Below are positions 5,895 to 13,836 of a stretch of 32,203 bases of DNA, piece by piece (within the stretch, counting starts at the first letter, position 1; each line of letters starts with the position of its first letter). Source of the stretch: Streptomyces hyderabadensis (GTDB taxonomy: Bacteria; Actinomycetota; Actinomycetes; Streptomycetales; Streptomycetaceae). The notes under the pieces were generated by a model. It made no database searches, was not told the origin of the DNA, and was given only the letters and a program-made list of their open reading frames with translations. The translations under genes were made by a program, and so were the position numbers. The stretch lies in NCBI RefSeq assembly GCF_020404845.1, contig NZ_JAIOJZ010000066.1, positions 1-32,203 of the forward strand, in the 5' to 3' direction.

Positions 5895-8266
5895 CGGCGA
5901 CCCCGTCGACCTGGGACTACGACCACTACGACGCCGCGGAGGAGCGGCTGCGCGAATCCCTGTGCACCCTCGGCAACGGCTACTTCGCCACCCGCGGCGC
6001 CCTGCCCGAGTGCGCCGCCGACGACGTGCACTACCCGGGCACCTATGTGGCGGGCTGCTACAACCGCCTCACCTCCGCCGTCTCCGGACGCGAGGTCGAG
6101 AACGAGGACATGGTCAACCTCCCCAACTGGCTGCCGCTGCGCTTCAGGACGGCCGGCGGGGACTGGCTCACGCCGGACACCGCCGAGGTGCTCGACCACC
6201 GGCAGACCGTGCACCTGGACTCGGGCGTCCTGGAACGCCTCACCCGCTTCGGGCTCGACGGGGAGCGGGTGCTGTCCGTGCGCCAACTGCGCCTGGTGCA
6301 CATGGCCGATCCCCACCTCGCCGCCCTGCGCACGGAGTTCACCGTCGAGGGCGGCCCGGCCGACCTGGAGGTGGAGGCGGCCCTCGACGGCGGCGTCACC
6401 AACTCCGGGGTGCCGCGCTACCGGGACCTCGACGGCCACCACCTCACCCACGTGCACACCGACGGCGCCGACGACGGCACGGTCTGGCTGCGCTGCCGGA
6501 CCCGCACCTCCGACATCCGGATCGGCATGGCCGCCCGCACCACCGCCGACGCGCCGGTCACCGCGGCCCGCGAGCACCTGTGCGTCACCCAGCGGGCCGC
6601 CCTGCGCGCCGAACCGGGCCGCACCGTCACCGTCGACAAGGTCGTGGCCCTGCACACCTCCCGCGACCCGGCGATCAGCGATCCGCTCCAGGCCGCGGTC
6701 GACCGGGTGGCCGAAGCCCCCGGCTTCGAGGACCTGCTGGTCAGCCACCGCACCGCCTGGGGCCAGCTGTGGCGCCGGGCCGAACTCCGGGTGCCCGGCG
6801 AGGCGGGCAGCATCCTGCGCCTGCACCTCTTCCACGTGCTCCAGACCCTCTCCCCGCACACCGCCGACCTCGACGTGGGCGTACCGGCGCGCGGACTGCA
6901 CGGCGAGGCCTACCGCGGCCACGTCTTCTGGGACGAGCTGTTCGTCCTGCCCTACCTGAACCTGCACTTCCCCGAGGTGTCCCGCGCCCTGTTGCACTAC
7001 CGGCACCGCCGCCTGGAGAAGGCGGGCACCGCGGCCCGTGCGATCGGCAGGCGTGGCGCGCTCTACCCCTGGCAGAGCGGCAGCGACGGCCGCGAGGAGA
7101 CCCAGCAGCTGCATCTCAACCCGCGCTCCGGCCGCTGGCTCCCCGACCACTCGCACCTCCAGCACCACGTGGGTTCCGCCATCGCGTACAACGTGTGGCA
7201 GTACTGCGAGGCCAGCGGCGACGCCGAGTTCCTGCACACCAAGGGCGCCGAGATGCTGCTGCAGATCGCGCGCTTCTGGGCCGACTCCGCCACCTGGGAC
7301 GAGCATCTCGGCCGGCACCGCATCCGGGGCGTGGTCGGCCCCGACGAGTACCACGAGGCCTACCCCGGCGCCGACCGGCCCGGCCTGGACGACAACGCCT
7401 ACACCAACGTCACCGCCGCCTGGGTGCTGTCCCGCACCCTGGAGGTCCTCGACGACCTGCCCGCACCCCGCCGCCGCGAACTCGTCGAGCGGACCGCGCT
7501 GGACGACGCGGAACTGGAACAGTGGGACAGCGTCTCCCGCACCCTGCACGTCCCCTTCCACGAGGGCGTCGTCAGCCAGTTCGAGGGGTACGGCGACCTC
7601 GCCGAACTCGACTGGGCGCGCTACCGCGAGCGGTACGGCGACATCCGGCGCCTCGACCGCGTCCTGGAGGCGGAGAACGACAGCGTCAACAACTACCAGG
7701 CGTCCAAACAGGCCGACGTCCTGATGCTGGGCTACCTGTTCTCCCCGGCCGAACTCCGCTCCCTGTTCCGGCGGCTGGGCTACACCCTGGACGAGCGGAC
7801 CTGGCAGCGCACCGTCGACCACTACCTGGCCCGCACCAGCCACGGGTCCACCCTCAGCGGGCTCGTCCACGGCTGGATCCTGGCCCGCGCCCGCCGAGCC
7901 GAGGCCTGGACCTACTTCCAGGAGGCGCTCAAGGGCGATGTCGCCGACCTCCAGGGCGGCACCACGGGCGAGGGCATCCACCTCGGCGCGATGGCGGGCA
8001 CCCTCGACCTCGTGCAGCGCGGTCTGACCGGCCTGGAGACCCGCGCGGGCGCCCTGTGGCTGGACCCGGTGCCGCTGCCGGAGCTGTCCTCGTACGGGTT
8101 CTCCGTGCGCTACCAGGGCCACTGGGGTGTGCGGTTCCGGCTGGAGCACGGCCGGCTGGAGATCGCCGTGCCCGCGGCCGGACCGCTGCCGATCGACGTC
8201 CGGCTGCCGGACCGCGAAGTGCGCCTCCGGCCGGGGGACACCTGCCGCCTGGTGCTGCCGGACTGA
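5891..8266 (+). CDS. glycoside hydrolase family 65 protein (disaccharide phosphorylase: trehalose/maltose/kojibiose type)
   Basis: The 791-residue length is normal for GH65 phosphorylases. It has the N-terminal beta-sandwich (LCTLGNGYFATRGA near 20-33), the (alpha/alpha)6 barrel with HGEAYRGHVFWDELFVLPY, and the catalytic block GVVGPDEYHE in which Glu486 is the expected general acid. Further on come ASKQADVLML and HGSTLSGLVHGW near the phosphate pocket, and the C-terminal LWLDPVPLPEL. GH65 enzymes split alpha-glucosides with inorganic phosphate to beta-glucose 1-phosphate, or in some members hydrolyse them. There is no signal peptide, so it acts in the cytoplasm. Start GTG 5891 overlaps the phosphoketolase stop, giving tight coupling. 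An attached beta-phosphoglucomutase, common in such clusters, is absent. The family is certain; the sugar linkage cannot be read from sequence alone. Confidence 0.93.
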   Translation: MTATPSTWDYDHYDAAEERLRESLCTLGNGYFATRGALPECAADDVHYPGTYVAGCYNRLTSAVSGREVENEDMVNLPNWLPLRFRTAGGDWLTPDTAEVLDHRQTVHLDSGVLERLTRFGLDGERVLSVRQLRLVHMADPHLAALRTEFTVEGGPADLEVEAALDGGVTNSGVPRYRDLDGHHLTHVHTDGADDGTVWLRCRTRTSDIRIGMAARTTADAPVTAAREHLCVTQRAALRAEPGRTVTVDKVVALHTSRDPAISDPLQAAVDRVAEAPGFEDLLVSHRTAWGQLWRRAELRVPGEAGSILRLHLFHVLQTLSPHTADLDVGVPARGLHGEAYRGHVFWDELFVLPYLNLHFPEVSRALLHYRHRRLEKAGTAARAIGRRGALYPWQSGSDGREETQQLHLNPRSGRWLPDHSHLQHHVGSAIAYNVWQYCEASGDAEFLHTKGAEMLLQIARFWADSATWDEHLGRHRIRGVVGPDEYHEAYPGADRPGLDDNAYTNVTAAWVLSRTLEVLDDLPAPRRRELVERTALDDAELEQWDSVSRTLHVPFHEGVVSQFEGYGDLAELDWARYRERYGDIRRLDRVLEAENDSVNNYQASKQADVLMLGYLFSPAELRSLFRRLGYTLDERTWQRTVDHYLARTSHGSTLSGLVHGWILARARRAEAWTYFQEALKGDVADLQGGTTGEGIHLGAMAGTLDLVQRGLTGLETRAGALWLDPVPLPELSSYGFSVRYQGHWGVRFRLEHGRLEIAVPAAGPLPIDVRLPDREVRLRPGDTCRLVLPD

Positions 8267-8273
8267 CCGGCCG

Positions 8274-8296
8274 GCCCGGCCGCCCGTCAGCCGGGC
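8274..8296. terminator. hairpin at convergent ends of GH65 and secreted-protein genes
   Basis: GCCCGGC (8274-8280) and GCCGGGC (8290-8296) form a 7-bp stem with a 9-base loop. It lies just after the GH65 stop and overlaps the stop codon of the leftward gene. It has no T-tract, as is common in Streptomyces, and could serve both strands. Confidence 0.55.
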
Positions 8297-8745
8297 AGGG
8301 GATAGGTCACCGTGCGGGGCGACCCGTCCGGCCTGCCGTCGGTGTAGGTGAGGGTGATCCGGGTGAAGTGCGGCTGTCCGGTGCCCTGCTCCCCGCCGGT
8401 CGGCATGTCGAGCCGGACGGTCACCGGGTAGGAGTGGAAGGCGCCCGCGGCGCAGTACGGGTCGCAGTCGTTCACGGCGTTCGTGCCACGGCCCACCGCC
8501 GCCTGCGCGTCCCAGCGGAACCAGCGCAGGGAGACCAGACGGCTGTTGCCGTCCCCGCAGGCGAGCACGTACGCCTCGGGCCCGATCTGCGGCTGCCCGG
8601 AGCAGTCGACCAGCACCGGGTCCTGCGTCTGCTGGGTGCGGGCCGCGGGCTGCGCCGACGGCGCGGCGGATGCCGTGCCCAGGGGTACTGCGAGCGCGGC
8701 GGCGGCACAGAGTGTGACCGCTGCCCTCATCGGGTTCCTGCCCAT
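8287..8745 (-). CDS. secreted protein of unknown function
   Basis: The 152-residue product starts at ATG 8745, which has GGGAGC six to eight bases upstream; an in-frame ATG at 8730 is the alternative. A signal peptide is clear: a short positive start (GRNPMR), the hydrophobic core AAVTLCAAAALAVPLG, and Ala-x-Ala sites near ASAAP. The mature part has four cysteines, in LVDCSGQ, VLACGDGN, and NDCDPYCA, likely forming two disulfides. LACGDGN followed by LRWFRWDAQAAVGRG resembles a family of small secreted actinobacterial proteins with no known function. It is convergent with GH65 and divergent from the 94-residue protein. No catalytic motif is visible, so it could be a binding protein or inhibitor. 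Confidence 0.75.
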   Translation of the reverse strand: MGRNPMRAAVTLCAAAALAVPLGTASAAPSAQPAARTQQTQDPVLVDCSGQPQIGPEAYVLACGDGNSRLVSLRWFRWDAQAAVGRGTNAVNDCDPYCAAGAFHSYPVTVRLDMPTGGEQGTGQPHFTRITLTYTDGRPDGSPRTVTYPLPG

Positions 8746-8843
8746 GTCTGCTCCCGCCGTCTCGGGGTCGCTTGTCTCCGCTTGCCCCTTTCTCCGTTCC
8801 GACCGTACGACCGAGTCCGTGAACGCACCACTCGTACGGAGCA

Positions 8844-8865
8844 GCGCCCGGGAGCCCGGGTGCGC
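8844..8865. other. strong hairpin in the 8746-9041 divergent intergenic region
   Basis: GCGCCCGGG (8844-8852) and CCCGGG-T-GCGC (8855-8865) pair almost fully around a 2-base centre, with one bulged T; the centre must open for a real hairpin loop. It stands about 100 bases from the secreted-protein start and 180 from the small-protein start. The rest of this 296-base gap shows no gene and no convincing promoter pair. Confidence 0.4.
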
Positions 8866-9041
8866 CGACCTGCGCGTCGGCCGGGCCGTCCGGTTCGTGC
8901 GACAAGACGCCGATTGCATCCCCCGTGTGGTCCTCGGGCCGGCCCGCAACCGCCGTCCGCGCCCCGGTGTCTCATGCCGTCAAGAACGGCGACCCGACCG
9001 GGGGACCCGTCAAGGCGACCCCTCACCTGGAGGACCGCGGC

Positions 9042-9326
9042 ATGCACCCGACGACTGCTCCGACCGCCACCGCCCCGACGCCCGCCCGCGGCCGCGACAT
9101 GGCGGGCGACTTCCTGCTCCAGCCGCCCAACCCGGCCGAGCGCGTCGCCTGCCGGGTCGACCCCGTCGACCTGCGCCGCCTCGACCTGCTCGCCCTGCTC
9201 ACCACCGCCGGCATCGCGCCCTCCGCCGGGGACCGGGCCGCCATCGACCAGCTCAGCGTGCTCCCCGGCAGTGTGCACACGGCACTGCACCGGTGGCTGG
9301 AGCAGGCGTACGGATTCTGCCGCTGA
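9042..9326 (+). CDS. small protein of unknown function, 94 residues
   Basis: The ATG at 9042 is preceded by GGAGGA about 8 bases upstream, a strong ribosome site. The first 20 residues are Thr/Pro/Ala rich (MHPTTAPTATAPTPARGRD) and look disordered. The rest is compact: VDPVDLRRLDLLALLTTAGI and PSAGDRAAIDQLSVLP suggest three or four helices, with HRWLEQAYGF near the end. There is no signal peptide or membrane helix, and no family was recognised. The stop codon lies inside a 9-bp tandem repeat that supplies a further in-frame TGA every nine bases. Coding character is supported by the ribosome site and third-position GC; the function is unknown. Confidence 0.65.
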   Translation: MHPTTAPTATAPTPARGRDMAGDFLLQPPNPAERVACRVDPVDLRRLDLLALLTTAGIAPSAGDRAAIDQLSVLPGSVHTALHRWLEQAYGFCR

Positions 9327-9402
9327 GGTCGCTGAGGTCGCTGAGGTCGCTGAGGTCGCTGAGGTCGCTGAGGCCTCTGAGGCCGCTCGGACCGCTCAGG
9401 CC
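9322..9402. repeat. 9-bp tandem repeat GCTGAGGTC at a convergent gene junction
   Basis: Five perfect copies of GCTGAGGTC run from 9322 to 9366, then four decayed copies (GCTGAGGCC, TCTGAGGCC, GCTCGGACC, GCTCAGGCC) to 9402. The first copy contains the stop codon of the 94-residue protein, and the array ends 9 bases before the end of the arginine deiminase gene. The decayed part can fold weakly (GAGGCC 9379-9384 approx. with GGCCTC 9399-9404). It fills the place where a terminator would be expected. Copy number should vary between strains by slippage. Confidence 0.9.
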
Positions 9403-9410
9403 TCTTGGGG

Positions 9411-10673
9411 TCAGAAGTCCACGGGATCCCGCACCAGCGGGCACGTCATGCAGTGCCCGCCGCCGCGCCCCCGGCCCAGTTCCGCGCCCACGATGGTGTG
9501 GACCTCCACCCGGGCCTCGCGCAGCAGCGCGTTGGTCAGGGTGTTGCGGTCGTAGGTGAACACCACTCCGGGTTCCACCGCGACGGCGTTGTTGCCGCTG
9601 TCCCACTGCTGGCGCTCGGAGGCGTAGGCGTCGCCGCCGGTCTCCACCACCCGCAGCGAGGACAGCCCGAGCGCCTTGGCGACCACGTCGACGAAGGGCG
9701 TCGTCCCCTCGTCGACCACGTCGAAGCCGGGGGCCCGGTCGCCGGGGCGCAGCGAGAAGGTGTGCACCGCGTCCATGATGCGGGGGTAGAGGGTGACCAC
9801 GTCGCGGTCGGCGAAGGTGAAGACCGTGTCCAGGTGCATGGCGGAGCGCAGCTTCGGCATCCCGGCGACGATGACGTGCTCGGCCGCGCCGTTGCGGAAC
9901 AGCGCGGCGGCGACCTGGGTGATGGCCTGCCGCGAGGTGCGCTCGCTCATGCCCATGAGGACGACCCCGCCTCCCACCGGCATGATGTCACCGCCCTCGA
10001 AGGTGGCCTGGCCCCAGTCCCGCTCGGGGTCGCCCCACCACACCGTCGAGCCCTTGAAGTCGGGGTGGAAGGTGTAGATCGCCTTCATCAGCAGCGTCTC
10101 GTCGTGCCGGGCGGACCAGTACAGCGGGTTGAGGGTGAGACCGCCGTACAGCCAGCAGGTGGTGTCGCGGGTGTAGAGGGTGTTGGGCAGCGGGGGCATC
10201 AGGTACTCGCGGGCACCGGTGGACTCGCGGGCCAGCGCGAAGTGCGGGGTCCGGAAGTCCTCGGGCAGGTCGGCCGTGGCGAGCCCGCCGACCAGGTACT
10301 CGGCCAGTTCCCTCGGCGAGAGGGTCTCCAGGTAGGCGCGGGTCGCGTCGATGAGGCCGATGCCGACCTGGTTGGCGACGATCTTGCGGTCCAGGAGCCA
10401 GGCCTTGGCCTCCGGGATGGCCATGATCTGCGCCAGCAGGTCGTGCAGCTCCACCACCTCCACCCCGCGCCGGCGCAGTTCGCCGACGAACGCGGCATGG
10501 TCGCGCTGGGCGTTCTCCACCCACATCACGTCGTCGAAGAGCAACTCGTCGGAGTTGGTGGGGGTCAGCCGCCGGTGGGCGAGACCGGGGGAGCACACCA
10601 GGACCTTGCGCAGCCTGCCGACCTCGGAATGGACGCCGAGGGCGGGCCTCACGACGCTCTCGTTGCTGGTCAC
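9411..10673 (-). CDS. arcA: arginine deiminase
   Basis: The 420-residue product matches the family length. Arginine deiminase hydrolyses L-arginine to citrulline and ammonia in the cytoplasm. Motifs seen: HSEVGRLRKVLVCSPG near the N-terminus, FDDVMWVENAQRDHAAF, FEGGDIM, MHLDTVFTF and the C-terminal GGGHCMTCPL, with Cys408 as catalytic nucleophile. GTG 10673 is preceded by AAGGAG at good spacing. It lies 75 bases downstream of the antiporter gene on the same strand, forming a two-gene unit. Ornithine carbamoyltransferase (arcB) and carbamate kinase (arcC) are not in the window, so ATP yield from this pathway cannot be inferred locally; ammonia production for acid resistance or nitrogen release is a possible role. 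Confidence 0.96.
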   Translation of the reverse strand: MTSNESVVRPALGVHSEVGRLRKVLVCSPGLAHRRLTPTNSDELLFDDVMWVENAQRDHAAFVGELRRRGVEVVELHDLLAQIMAIPEAKAWLLDRKIVANQVGIGLIDATRAYLETLSPRELAEYLVGGLATADLPEDFRTPHFALARESTGAREYLMPPLPNTLYTRDTTCWLYGGLTLNPLYWSARHDETLLMKAIYTFHPDFKGSTVWWGDPERDWGQATFEGGDIMPVGGGVVLMGMSERTSRQAITQVAAALFRNGAAEHVIVAGMPKLRSAMHLDTVFTFADRDVVTLYPRIMDAVHTFSLRPGDRAPGFDVVDEGTTPFVDVVAKALGLSSLRVVETGGDAYASERQQWDSGNNAVAVEPGVVFTYDRNTLTNALLREARVEVHTIVGAELGRGRGGGHCMTCPLVRDPVDF

Positions 10674-10711
10674 ACGGACTCCTTGAGGGATGCGGTGCGG
10701 GGCGGGGGGAA

Positions 10712-10742
10712 ACGGAGGAAGAGCGGGGGAGACGGAGGAAGA
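10712..10742 (-). repeat. 11-base direct repeat in the arcD-arcA spacer
   Basis: ACGGAGGAAGA occurs at 10712-10722 and 10732-10742 on the + strand, exactly 20 bases apart. In the mRNA of the leftward operon it reads as two copies of a pyrimidine tract (TCTTCCTCCGT) between the antiporter stop and the arcA ribosome site. It could pair weakly with Shine-Dalgarno sequence. No function is proven. Confidence 0.6.
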
Positions 10743-10748
10743 AGCGGG

Positions 10749-12203
10749 TCACAGGCTGATCCACCCGGCCACCAGGGCGACGAGGCCGAGCACCGCGCCG
10801 GTCACGGACACGGCCAGGACGACGAGTTCCCCGGGCGAGAACAGCCGACGGCCCTGCTCCCGGCGGGCCATCACGAACAGGACGGTCGCCGGGGCGTAGA
10901 CGATGAAGGACACCAGGACGAACTTCAGCCCCGCCGCGTACAGCAGGAACGCGGTGTACAGCGTGGCGACGACCCCGACGACCAGCTCGCGCCGCGAGGT
11001 GCGGCCGCCCTCGGTGCGCGGGTCGTCCCGGCTGCCGATCCGCACCGCGAAGGCCGCCGCCAGCAGGTACGGGATCAGGGACAGGGCGCTGGTCAGGTTG
11101 AGCGCGAAGTCGAAGGCGTCGTTGGAGAAACTGGTGGCGATCAGCACCACCTGGGTGAGCAGCGACGTCATCAGCAGCGCCGGGACCGGCACGTCGGCGG
11201 CGTTGGCGCGGCGCAGGAAGCGCGGCATGTCGTCGTCCTTGGCCGCGACGAACAGCACCTCCGCCGCCATCAGCGTCCAGGCCAGATAGGCGCCCAGGAC
11301 CGACACGATCAGCCCGACGCTGATGAACACCCGGCCCCAGGTGCCGACGGCCGCTTCCAGGACACCCGCCATGGACGGCTGGCGCAGGTCGGCGATCTCG
11401 GCCATCGGCATGACGCCGTACGACACGATGGTCACCGACGCGAAGACGGCGAACACGCTGAGGAAGCCCAGCACGGTCGCCCTGCCCACGTCGGACCGGC
11501 GCCGGGCGTGCCGGGAGTAGACGCTGGCGCCCTCGACACCGAGGAACACGAAGACGGTGGCCAGCATGGTGCCGCGCACCTGCGAGAAGAGGGAACCGGC
11601 GTAGTCGGCGCCGCCGAAGTTGTCCGCGAACACACCGGGGTCGAAGTACACCAGGGCCAGGACGACGAAGAAGACGATGGGGACGAGCTTGGCCACCGTG
11701 ACGATCCGGTTGATGGCCGTCGCTTCCTTCACCCCGCGCCGGATCAGCCAGAAGAACGCCCACAGTCCGGCGGACGACAGCACCACCGCCACGGCGGTGT
11801 CCCCGTCGCCCAGCTCCGGCCAGACCGACCCGACGGTCGACATGATCAGGACCCAGTAGGTCACGTTGCCCACGCACGAGCTGGCCCAGTAGCCGAAGGC
11901 GGCGAAGAAGCCCAGGTACTCGCCGAAGCCCGCCTTGGCGTACGCGTACACACCGGCGTCGAGGTCGGGTCTGCGCACGGCGAGGGACTGGAAGACGAAG
12001 GCCAGCGTCAGCATGCCGGTGCCGGCGATCGCCCAGGCGATCAGCGCGCCCGCGACGCCCGTCTCCTCCGCGAAGCGTCCCGGCAGCGAGAACACACCGG
12101 CGCCCACCATCGACCCGACGACCATGGCGGTCAGCGTGAACAGCCCCACCTTCGCGGTGGGCGGAGCCGTGCTGTCGACGTCGGAAGCAGCGGCCTGCGA
12201 CAT
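10749..12203 (-). CDS. arcD: APC-family amino acid antiporter, arginine/ornithine type
   Basis: The 484-residue protein has about 12 hydrophobic helices and the APC-superfamily start LTAMVVGSMVGAGVFSLPGR, the unwound-helix motif of basic amino acid/polyamine antiporters. Other marks are PDLDAGVYAYAKAGFGEYLGF and FVFLGVEGASVYSRHARRRSDVGRAT. ATG 12203 is chosen for its GGAGGG ribosome site; an upstream in-frame ATG exists at 12248 without one. It precedes arcA by 75 bases on the same strand, which supports arginine import against ornithine or citrulline export. With no ornithine-producing gene beside it, arginine/citrulline exchange or simple arginine uptake remains possible. It is divergent from the lipoprotein gene, with a 109-base gap holding weak inverted arms ACCAC/GTGGT at 12234-12253. 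Confidence 0.88.
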   Translation of the reverse strand: MSQAAASDVDSTAPPTAKVGLFTLTAMVVGSMVGAGVFSLPGRFAEETGVAGALIAWAIAGTGMLTLAFVFQSLAVRRPDLDAGVYAYAKAGFGEYLGFFAAFGYWASSCVGNVTYWVLIMSTVGSVWPELGDGDTAVAVVLSSAGLWAFFWLIRRGVKEATAINRIVTVAKLVPIVFFVVLALVYFDPGVFADNFGGADYAGSLFSQVRGTMLATVFVFLGVEGASVYSRHARRRSDVGRATVLGFLSVFAVFASVTIVSYGVMPMAEIADLRQPSMAGVLEAAVGTWGRVFISVGLIVSVLGAYLAWTLMAAEVLFVAAKDDDMPRFLRRANAADVPVPALLMTSLLTQVVLIATSFSNDAFDFALNLTSALSLIPYLLAAAFAVRIGSRDDPRTEGGRTSRRELVVGVVATLYTAFLLYAAGLKFVLVSFIVYAPATVLFVMARREQGRRLFSPGELVVLAVSVTGAVLGLVALVAGWISL

Positions 12204-12312
12204 GCCGTCCCTCCGGATGGCTGAGCGATTGGGACCACTGTGCAACATGTGGTGGCTTCGGGCATCTTGTTGTCATCTGAGGTGTTTCGGGATTTCAGGA
12301 AGGGACGGATCC

Positions 12313-12948
12313 ATGGAGGCAGAGAAGGCGCCGAGCGCGGCTCGTTCGCGCCGTCGGGCGGTGGCGCTCGCCGTGTGTGCCGTACTCACCGGTTCGGCCG
12401 TACTGGTGTCCTGCGGCGGCGACGGGGACGACGACGGTTCCGAGGGGTTCAGCCCGACCCCGACCGCCGCCGACACCTCCCGGTTCTCCGGTGAGCCGCC
12501 GTCCGCCCTGTCCTCCGCCGCGGAGTCGAGGAAGGCCGAGGCCCGCGCCTCCGTCTCCGCGGCCGAGTCGTCGGCCGCCGCCGCTGCCTCCTCGTTCCAG
12601 GCGTCCGTCTCCGCCGACACCGAGCGCGCCCGCGCGGAGGCGGAGCGCCGACTCGAACAGGTGAAGGGGCGGGGCAACGCGACCGGCGACGTCTCCCTGA
12701 CGGGCCTGCCGCTCGCCGACACGAACAACGTCCGGGCCTTCACCGTCAACATCACCAACAGCGGTGACGAGACCGCCTCCTACGCCGTGCGGGTCGACTT
12801 CGGCGACGCCGACGGGAAGGTGGTGGAGACCCGCTTCGTCGGCGCCCAGGACCTGGCCCCCGGCGAGAAGGCGCACCCCCTCGCGATCAGTGCGAAGCCG
12901 CCGGAGCCGCGGCTGACCGCGAAGGTGGCCCAGGCCGAGCGGTACTGA
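12313..12948 (+). CDS. lipoprotein with Ala/Ser-rich stalk and FxLYD-like C-terminal domain
   Basis: The 211-residue product starts at ATG 12313, eight bases after AGGAAGGGA. A twin-basic start (RSRRR) and a hydrophobic stretch lead to the lipobox LVSC, so Cys34 would be lipidated and the protein held outside the membrane. Residues about 70-130 are Ala/Ser/Glu rich (SAAESSAAAAASSFQ) and probably form a helical or flexible stalk. Residues about 135-211 have beta-strand character (FTVNITNSGDETASYAVRVDF, VETRFVGAQDLAPGEKA), like the Ig-like FxLYD domains of extracellular proteins. Its partner is unknown. It is divergent from the antiporter and convergent with a TauE gene. Confidence 0.78.
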   Translation: MEAEKAPSAARSRRRAVALAVCAVLTGSAVLVSCGGDGDDDGSEGFSPTPTAADTSRFSGEPPSALSSAAESRKAEARASVSAAESSAAAAASSFQASVSADTERARAEAERRLEQVKGRGNATGDVSLTGLPLADTNNVRAFTVNITNSGDETASYAVRVDFGDADGKVVETRFVGAQDLAPGEKAHPLAISAKPPEPRLTAKVAQAERY

Positions 12949-12966
12949 CGGCCCGCCGGGACGGCC

Positions 12967-13037
12967 CCGGCCGACCGCCTCCCAACCGCCCCCGGCCCCC
13001 GGCCGGCCCCCCGGCCGCCCCCCACCGGCCGACCGCC
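12967..13037. repeat. 13-base direct repeat in a very GC-rich convergent spacer
   Basis: CCGGCCGACCGCC occurs at 12967-12979 and 13025-13037, between the lipoprotein stop (12948) and the TauE stop (13072). The 45 bases between the copies are almost only C and G, mostly CCGGCC runs. Several overlapping stems are possible, so it probably ends transcription of one or both genes; no single hairpin stands out. Confidence 0.45.
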
Positions 13038-13071
13038 GGGCGGGGCGGCGCCGCCGATGCCCGTGCGGCGG

Positions 13072-13836
13072 TCAGCCGTGCAGGGCGAGGTACGGGGCGA
13101 GCGCGAACAGCGTCGCGATCAGGGCGTACTTGAGATGCCGCGTGGGCAGCGCGTGCGCGATCCGCCAGCCCAGCAGCACCCCCGCCAGCTCCGGGACGCC
13201 GACCAGCACGGCCAGCGGCCAGTCGACGGCCCCCTGGGCCACATAGCCGACCGTCCCCACCCCCGCGATGACGACGGACTGGGCCTGGGCGGAGGCGAGG
13301 GACTCCAGCACGGGCACGCCCAGGGCCACCAGCAGGGGGACGGTGAGCATGGGCCCGCCGATGCCGACGATCCCGGCCGCGACGGCGACCGCGAGACCCA
13401 GCCCGGCCACCACCGCCGTCGACGGATGCGCCCGCGGGGCGGCCGGACGGCGACGCTCGCGGAACCACACCAGGCCCGCCACCCCCGCCACGAACACGCC
13501 GAGCACCAGCCCGAACATCCGCTCGGACACGTACGCGTTGACCAGGACACCGAGCGGGGTACCGGCGACCGCGCTCACCGCGAGGACCAGCGCCGTGCGC
13601 CGGGTCCCCGGGTCGCGCAACTGCCCGGAACGGGTGTAGGCGGCGGTCGCGAGGACGCCGGTGGCGACATGGGTGACGAGGGCGGTCCCGGCCACCTGCG
13701 CCGGGGTCAGGCCGGTGAGGGCGAACAGACCGATGGTGGGCAGCACCCCGCCGGGTCCGACCGCGGTGATGCCGATCCCGCCGGCCAGACCCAGCAGTCC
13801 CAGCGCCACCGACACGGGCACACTCGCACCGGACAT
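13072..13836 (-). CDS. TauE/SafE-family permease, second copy
   Basis: The 254-residue protein has about eight membrane helices and both TauE/SafE signatures: GGIGITAVGPGGVLPTIGLFAL at the start and GIVGIGGPMLTVPLLVALG in the middle. The substrate is probably a small sulfur or organic anion, but cannot be read from sequence. Its ATG shares one base with the TGA of the upstream GntR gene (TGATG), so it is translated together with its probable regulator. It differs from the TauE at 939-1682 in sequence and in regulation; no ATACCC-N4-GGGTAT site is near. Confidence 0.86.
   Translation of the reverse strand: MSGASVPVSVALGLLGLAGGIGITAVGPGGVLPTIGLFALTGLTPAQVAGTALVTHVATGVLATAAYTRSGQLRDPGTRRTALVLAVSAVAGTPLGVLVNAYVSERMFGLVLGVFVAGVAGLVWFRERRRPAAPRAHPSTAVVAGLGLAVAVAAGIVGIGGPMLTVPLLVALGVPVLESLASAQAQSVVIAGVGTVGYVAQGAVDWPLAVLVGVPELAGVLLGWRIAHALPTRHLKYALIATLFALAPYLALHG

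Noticed and set aside
3443..8266. One 1607-residue frame spanning phosphoketolase and GH65
   Set aside because: The first half is an Arg/Pro/Ala-rich shadow of phosphoketolase in another frame. Only the part from GTG 5891 is real GH65; the join is the lack of stops in high-GC DNA, not a fusion.
5726..8905. A 1059-residue minus-strand frame opposite GH65
   Set aside because: It is an antisense shadow with Val/Gly/Ala/Gln-rich composition. Only the secreted-protein gene, in another frame, is supported in this area on that strand.
9322..9402. CRISPR-like array
   Set aside because: The units are contiguous 9-base copies with no spacers, as are the 14-base copies at 20495-20606. There are no cas genes in the window.
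9405..12224. A 939-residue plus-strand frame opposite arcA and the antiporter
   Set aside because: It is rich in His, Gly, Gln and Arg with no domain, and exactly opposite two well-recognised genes whose codon pattern explains it.
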